NCBI RefSeq assembly: GCF_013376095.1
Contig: NZ_JAAMFN010000007.1
Span: forward strand, 1 to 64,000
Direction of reading: 5' to 3'
Source: Arthrobacter sp. SDTb3-6
GTDB lineage: Bacteria; Actinomycetota; Actinomycetes; Actinomycetales; Micrococcaceae
DNA: 64,000 nucleotides
Numbering within the stretch: position 1 is the first letter of the stretch; each line of letters begins with the position of its first letter. Below, one piece after another: positions 60,652 through 64,000 of this stretch. The notes beneath the pieces were generated by a model. It saw only the letters and a program-made list of their open reading frames with translations, did no database searches and had not been told where the DNA came from. Both the position numbers and the translations under genes were made by a program.

Positions 60652-61686
60652 TTACAGCAGGGGTGGCGGTGCGACGGAGGCACGGCGGACTATTGGGCAA
60701 TCCAACGCAGTCCGCAACGGTTCATGTGGCCCGTCCTTGGCGCGGGCGATCTCCTCCTCAAGCCGGTTGATGGCCCATACCCCCATTTCGTAGTGGGGCA
60801 GTTGCACCGTTGTCAGGCGCGGGTGGAGAAAGCCTGAAATCAATTCAAGGTTGTCAAAGCCGACGACCGAAAGGTCGGCCGGAATTTTCAGGCCCAGTTC
60901 TGCCGCGGCCCTGTAGGCCCCCATGGCCATCTGGTCATTGAAGCAAAACAGGCCCGTGGGACGTGCCGGCAGCGTCAGCAACTGCATGGCAGCCGTGTAG
61001 CCGCCGTCCGTGCTGGACTCGGCCGCCACCGTCAGGGCCGGATCGTAAGGCAGCCCGTGCCCGGCAAAGGCCGCCTTGACGCCGTCGAGCCGGCCGGCAG
61101 TTGCCGGAATGGCGTCTTGGTTTGAGACAAAGCCGATCCGCCGGTGGCCGGCGGCCAGCAGTTCATGCATGGCGGCGCGTGCACCGCCAAATTCGTCGGG
61201 GACCACCGAAGGCAGGGAGGCCTCCGGCGACGTGGCGTCAAGCAGGACGGCGGGAATGCCCTTCAGTGAGTCCGGGACCTGGATGCGCCGGTGGTACATC
61301 GTGGCGTAGACAATGCCATCCACCTGATGCTGGAGGAGTGCCTGGATGCCTTGTGCCTCCGCCTGGGCGTCACCGTCGGTGTTGATCATGATCAGCAGCA
61401 GGCCGTGCTTCTTGGCCGCGTGCTGGGCCCCCAGGATCATCTTCCCCGCAAAGGGGGTCGTGGAGATCTCATCGCTGATGAAGCCGATGGTCTGGGACTG
61501 CAGGTTGCGCAGCCCGCTCGCCAGCCGGTTGGGCGCATAATTCAGGTCCGCCGCCACTGCCAGCACGCGCTGGCGGGTCTCCTCATTGACGCGGGCGCCC
61601 TGCACGTCGTTGAGCGCGTGGGAGACAGTTGTCACCGAAACGCCGGCCGCCTTCGCGACCTCGCGGATTCCGATCCTGCTGCGCAT
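60652..61686 (-). CDS. LacI-family regulator of the fructan operon
   Basis: The 344 residues start at ATG 61686 with GGAGG upstream. The helix-turn-helix is IREVAKAAGVSVTTVSHALN, and the effector domain has TIGFISDEISTTPFAGKMIL and LSVVGFDNLELISGFLHPRL. It reads in the same direction as the importer and GH32 genes and may be the first gene of that operon. Two AAAACGTTTT operators lie upstream, one inside its promoter spacer, so it represses itself. A fructan-derived sugar is the likely inducer. Confidence 0.9.
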   Translation of the reverse strand: MRSRIGIREVAKAAGVSVTTVSHALNDVQGARVNEETRQRVLAVAADLNYAPNRLASGLRNLQSQTIGFISDEISTTPFAGKMILGAQHAAKKHGLLLIMINTDGDAQAEAQGIQALLQHQVDGIVYATMYHRRIQVPDSLKGIPAVLLDATSPEASLPSVVPDEFGGARAAMHELLAAGHRRIGFVSNQDAIPATAGRLDGVKAAFAGHGLPYDPALTVAAESSTDGGYTAAMQLLTLPARPTGLFCFNDQMAMGAYRAAAELGLKIPADLSVVGFDNLELISGFLHPRLTTVQLPHYEMGVWAINRLEEEIARAKDGPHEPLRTALDCPIVRRASVAPPPLL

Positions 61687-61694
61687 CAAGTCCT

Positions 61695-61708
61695 CCAAAA
61701 CGTTTTGG
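61695..61708. promoter_or_regulatory. LacI operator 1
   Basis: CCAAAACGTTTTGG is a perfect 14-base palindrome with the central CG of LacI-family sites. It lies nine bases before the LacI start, over its ribosome site. Confidence 0.85.
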
Positions 61709-61723
61709 CATTGTCTGTGAGAG

Positions 61724-61752
61724 ACATTACAAAAACGTTTTGGCAATGTCAA
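61724..61752 (-). promoter_or_regulatory. LacI promoter with operator 2 in the spacer
   Basis: On the minus strand, TTGACA (61752-61747), a 17-base spacer and TAATGT (61729-61724). The spacer contains AAAACGTTTT (61732-61741), so bound repressor would block RNA polymerase directly. Confidence 0.8.
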
Positions 61753-62014
61753 GGGACGGGTGCCTGGGAACGGAACCGCCTGGCGCCGGCAGCAAAGGCA
61801 GCCGCCCAGGTCCCCACGGCCAAAATTGCCCATTCGGTGCGGCGCGGGCCTGCACTCGCGCCCGAACAGTTCCGTGCGCGCCGACATTGCCGGGCGCGCG
61901 CCCCTGCTCGCTTGAACTAGCGGTGTGGCCGATTTCGGACGACCCGTCGGGGCCGGCCACGCATGGGGCCGGCACCGTGGACGGCTGGCCGCGGTGTTGT
62001 TTACGAGGTGTGTT
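61753..62014. other. Gap without a gene
   Basis: Beyond the LacI promoter there is no supported reading frame, RNA gene or clear terminator up to the SRPBCC gene stop at 62015. Confidence 0.4.
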
Positions 62015-62452
62015 TTAGGAATCCTGCTCCAGCACGCGCTTCAGGTTTTCCAGCTGGGCCACTTCCGCCTGCATTGCTTTGGTGACCATGGGCCCCATCA
62101 GTTTCATCAGCCCCTTGGGCTCCAGGGTCAGGCTGAAGGACACCGTGGTGCCGGCGTCGTGCCCGGAGAGGGCAAAGCTGCCGGTGGGCCGTGCCGGGCC
62201 GGCAACCACGTCGAAACCCAGCCGCACCCCCGGCTCGGCCACGTTGATTTGGTAGTCGCCGTCAATGCTCCGCCCGCCGGGGCCTGCCATCCGCTGGCTG
62301 TACACCGCACCGACCCCGGAGGCCGGCCCGCTGGCGAGGCGCACCTGGGTCACCCCGGGGCGCCAGAGCGGATTGTTCAGTCCGTTGGCCAGGAAGTCGT
62401 AAACGTCGCGGGTGTTGCGTCTGATGAACACTTCATTTTCTGCGTGCGCCAT
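62015..62452 (-). CDS. SRPBCC-family (polyketide cyclase-like) protein
   Basis: The 145 residues follow the START/SRPBCC pattern: EVFIRRNTRDVYDFLANGLN, NPLWRPGVTQVRLASGPASG, then strands and a long C-terminal helix (MKLMGPMVTKAMQAEVAQLE) that closes a hydrophobic cavity. Such single-domain proteins bind small lipids or aromatics. No partner gene is adjacent, and function is unknown. Confidence 0.8.
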   Translation of the reverse strand: MAHAENEVFIRRNTRDVYDFLANGLNNPLWRPGVTQVRLASGPASGVGAVYSQRMAGPGGRSIDGDYQINVAEPGVRLGFDVVAGPARPTGSFALSGHDAGTTVSFSLTLEPKGLMKLMGPMVTKAMQAEVAQLENLKRVLEQDS

Positions 62453-62553
62453 GGCCGGCTCCTTCGTCTCAGGCTGGATCGAATCCTACGTTGCCCCGTC
62501 CCCTTTTTGAAAGAGGCTTGCGCCTCCTTGCCGGTTCGGCCTGGAAAATCACC

Positions 62554-62745
62554 CGCCGCCGCTGCTGCGCCTGCTGAACCTGGTTGCCGACGGCGGGGCC
62601 GATGTCGTGTTCATCGCGCCGACGGACACCGCGTCCGTGGCGGCCGCCTGCCCCACCCTGGTTGTTGAGCCGCTGAGCGAGATTCCGCTGTGGCTGGTGA
62701 CGCCCTTGGAACGGGAGGTGGCCGGCCTGGCGCCGTTGCAGTCGG
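62554..62745 (+). pseudogene. Fragment of a LysR regulator related to the gene at 48229
   Basis: In the frame through 62571 the sequence reads LLNLVADGGADVVFIAPTDT, then ASVAAACPTLVVEPLSEIPL and TPLEREVAGL. Over 53 residues I count 43 identical to residues 132-184 of the LysR protein at 48229. The helix-turn-helix and the rest of the effector domain are absent on both sides. It is a short relic of a duplication or recombination, inserted between the SRPBCC and formylglycine-generating enzyme genes. Confidence 0.85.
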
Positions 62746-62778
62746 CCGTTTCGTGCCCACCGGACGGCCAGTTGAAGA

Positions 62779-63834
62779 TCACACTGCGCAGCGAAATCCG
62801 ATATGTGTTGACGCGCTGTCCTCGGACTGTGCCTGCCTTGCAGCGGGCCGGTAGCGATGGCAGTAATCGGCTGAACAGAGATGGGAACCGCCCTTGACCA
62901 CGCGGCGGGCGGTTGATTCCCCCGGCGGGGTGGACAGTCGCTTCATGCGTCGCTTCGGGTCCTCCAGGCAACAGCAAGCCTGGGGGCGCAGCGTTTCCCC
63001 GACTGCGGCATGGTATGGATTTCCATGGGCCGAAGCCTTGCCGGCGCCCGACAACCTGTCCGCGACTTCCCTGTCCGATCCTTCAGCGAAGAGCGTGGAA
63101 GTCCACTCCCATACGTTTCCGATGAGGTCGACCAGGCCCAACCTGTTGGCCGGGAATGACCCGATGGGTGATGTTCCAACCCATCCCTCGGCGCCCGTGT
63201 TAAGGTAGGGGAAGCGGCCCTGCCACGTGTTGGCCATCAGCTGCCCGTTGGGGCGTTCTTCCTCTCCCCAGGCATAGGTGGTCGCGGGATGATCGGCACG
63301 CATGGCATACTCCAGCTCCACCTCCGTGGGCAGCCTTCGTCCTGACCAGCGGGCGTAGCCGGCCGCGTCCTCGAAGGAAACCTGCACGACAGGGTGGTCC
63401 ATGCGTTTCGCGATGGAACTGCCCGGTCCTTCCGGACGGTGCCAGCAGGCGCCTGGCACCACTCTCCACCATTGTCGCCAATCGTCGAGCGGGACCGGGC
63501 CCGGCGTCGGGGTGAAGACGAGGGCTCCTGGAGTGAGAAGCCGTGGATCCACGCCCGGATAATTCGCAGGCTCAGGTTTCCTCTCGGCTTCCGTGACGTA
63601 ATCGGTGGCTTCCACGAAGCGGGCGAACTGCGCATTGGTGACCGGGTGGCGCTCCAAATGGAAGGAACCAACACTGCGATGGCGCGACGGAGCTTCCTCC
63701 GGATACGCACTGTCCGAACCCATCCGGAAGGAGCCTGCAGGCACGCTGACGAGCTCGGTCAGCTTTGGGTTGGTGGAGTTGGCACCGTGGCTGTTCGTCC
63801 CTTCCAGCCACGGAGGGTCGATGTCTATAGGCAA
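62779..63834 (-). CDS. Formylglycine-generating enzyme (sulfatase maturase)
   Basis: There are about 351 residues. The start is uncertain: TTG 63834, nine bases before the sulfatase stop, is used here, and GTG 63882 is an alternative. FGE-sulfatase domain features are LVSVPAGSFRMGSDSAYPEE, HPVTNAQFARFVEATDYVTE, GRRLPTEVELEYAMR and GNVWEWTSTLFAEG. The copper-binding, catalytic cysteine pair is in GGSHLCSADYCHRYRPAAR. It oxidises a cysteine in the CXPXR motif of nascent sulfatases to formylglycine. The gene directly upstream is a sulfatase, clearly its client. Confidence 0.88.
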   Translation of the reverse strand: MPIDIDPPWLEGTNSHGANSTNPKLTELVSVPAGSFRMGSDSAYPEEAPSRHRSVGSFHLERHPVTNAQFARFVEATDYVTEAERKPEPANYPGVDPRLLTPGALVFTPTPGPVPLDDWRQWWRVVPGACWHRPEGPGSSIAKRMDHPVVQVSFEDAAGYARWSGRRLPTEVELEYAMRADHPATTYAWGEEERPNGQLMANTWQGRFPYLNTGAEGWVGTSPIGSFPANRLGLVDLIGNVWEWTSTLFAEGSDREVADRLSGAGKASAHGNPYHAAVGETLRPQACCCLEDPKRRMKRLSTPPGESTARRVVKGGSHLCSADYCHRYRPAARQAQSEDSASTHIGFRCAV

Positions 63835-64000
63835 TTGGCCACGACCCTGTCGGCATCTTCCATCCAGTCGATCTGGCGCCACCGGCCGCTGGGCGGGTTT
63901 GGCTGGTTCCGTTGTTCAGCCCCTGGGGTTGACCGTCCGCGGCGGATGTGGCTTGCCAGGAGCTCCGAGAGTTCGTCGACGATCTCCGGGTGGTCGTCGA
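63825..64000 (-). CDS. Arylsulfatase, C-terminal end only (cut by the window edge)
   Basis: About 57 residues are visible, reading DDHPEIVDELSELLASHIRR, GRSTPGAEQRNQP and ending DRVVANCL at the TAG at 63825. The GRSTPG-type block after an HPEIV helix is the usual C-terminus of arylsulfatases of the alkaline-phosphatase fold. The active-site CXPXR motif lies outside the window. The downstream gene is the maturase that would activate it. Confidence 0.75.
   Translation of the reverse strand, partial: DDHPEIVDELSELLASHIRRGRSTPGAEQRNQPNPPSGRWRQIDWMEDADRVVANCL

Noticed and set aside
62607-62897. Small protein starting at GTG 62607
   Set aside because: It is the stranded LysR fragment followed by the antisense of the formylglycine-generating enzyme gene. 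It has no ribosome site or independent family.
1-64000. Mobile elements, integrases, tRNA or rRNA genes
   Set aside because: I looked for transposase-like proteins, terminal inverted repeats, clover-leaf sequences and conserved rRNA blocks and found none.

Overview
The window is high-GC chromosomal DNA from an actinobacterium, most likely an Arthrobacter-like member of the Micrococcaceae. This placement is an inference. It rests on the strong G/C bias at third codon positions, frequent GTG/TTG starts, a mycothiol-dependent-type DinB-fold enzyme, an ECF42 sigma factor paired with a DGPF/YciI protein, a ChrB-N protein, and actinobacterial-style sugar ABC importers without their own ATPase. I see no rRNA, tRNA, CRISPR array, transposase or phage module. 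The content is accessory metabolism: sugar and aromatic catabolism, each block with its own regulator.

Layout. (1) 0.3-8.5 kb: a fructose-type ABC import operon (frcBCA-like, a PfkB kinase, a FrcK-like P-loop kinase) reads leftward. It diverges from a LacI repressor and a class II aldolase across a perfect 22-bp palindrome. Two DsrE-fold-like paralogues flank the block, and the left one is frameshifted. (2) 8.7-23 kb: a BCCT betaine/choline transporter, YceI, a DUF2127 protein diverging from a leaderless ChrB-N gene coupled to an MFS exporter, a deacetylase/glycosyltransferase fusion, an esterase plus luciferase-like oxidoreductase pair, the YciI/ECF42 pair and small membrane proteins. (3) 23-32 kb: an old yellow enzyme, a three-subunit molybdenum aldehyde oxidoreductase (paoABC-like), an Imm-5-like protein, a patatin, a double-hotdog thioesterase and a DJ-1/PfpI protein. 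(4) 31.6-36.7 kb: an FCD-type GntR regulator, a split transketolase, an MHS-family permease and a divergent SDR dehydrogenase share TGTTAACAG-like operators. (5) 38.5-49 kb: a hydroxyquinol branch (flavin monooxygenase, maleylacetate reductase, hydroxyquinol 1,2-dioxygenase) lies downstream of an AraC regulator, an MBL-fold hydrolase and a nitrate/sulfonate-type ABC importer, with a divergent LysR regulator. (6) 49.2-52.1 kb: a decayed copy of a LysR/MBL arrangement followed by two damaged membrane-protein genes. (7) 52.2-55.4 kb: a convergent, 3'-overlapping sensor kinase and response regulator, then an EVE-like/HNH nuclease whose upstream region carries two pairs of 11-bp-spaced direct repeats. 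(8) 55.6-61.8 kb: a fructan operon (LacI, substrate-binding protein, two permeases, GH32 hydrolase). (9) 62-64 kb: an SRPBCC protein, a stray LysR fragment, and a formylglycine-generating enzyme behind the 3' end of a sulfatase.

How it fits together (inference). The GH32 operon would cut external or imported fructans and the frc-type operon would take up and phosphorylate the fructose released, feeding the aldolase. The phenol monooxygenase, dioxygenase and maleylacetate reductase form a complete resorcinol-type route to 3-oxoadipate. The sulfatase is matched by its maturase. Several loci have clear cis-elements: LacI operators at 5944 and 61695/61730, GntR sites at 32348/35746/35789, a LysR box at 48176, an ECF42-type promoter at 19735 and possible OmpR-type repeats at 54338/54419. 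Frameshifts cluster at 0.5 kb and 49.2-51.4 kb. They look like gene decay, but sequencing error cannot be excluded from the sequence alone.
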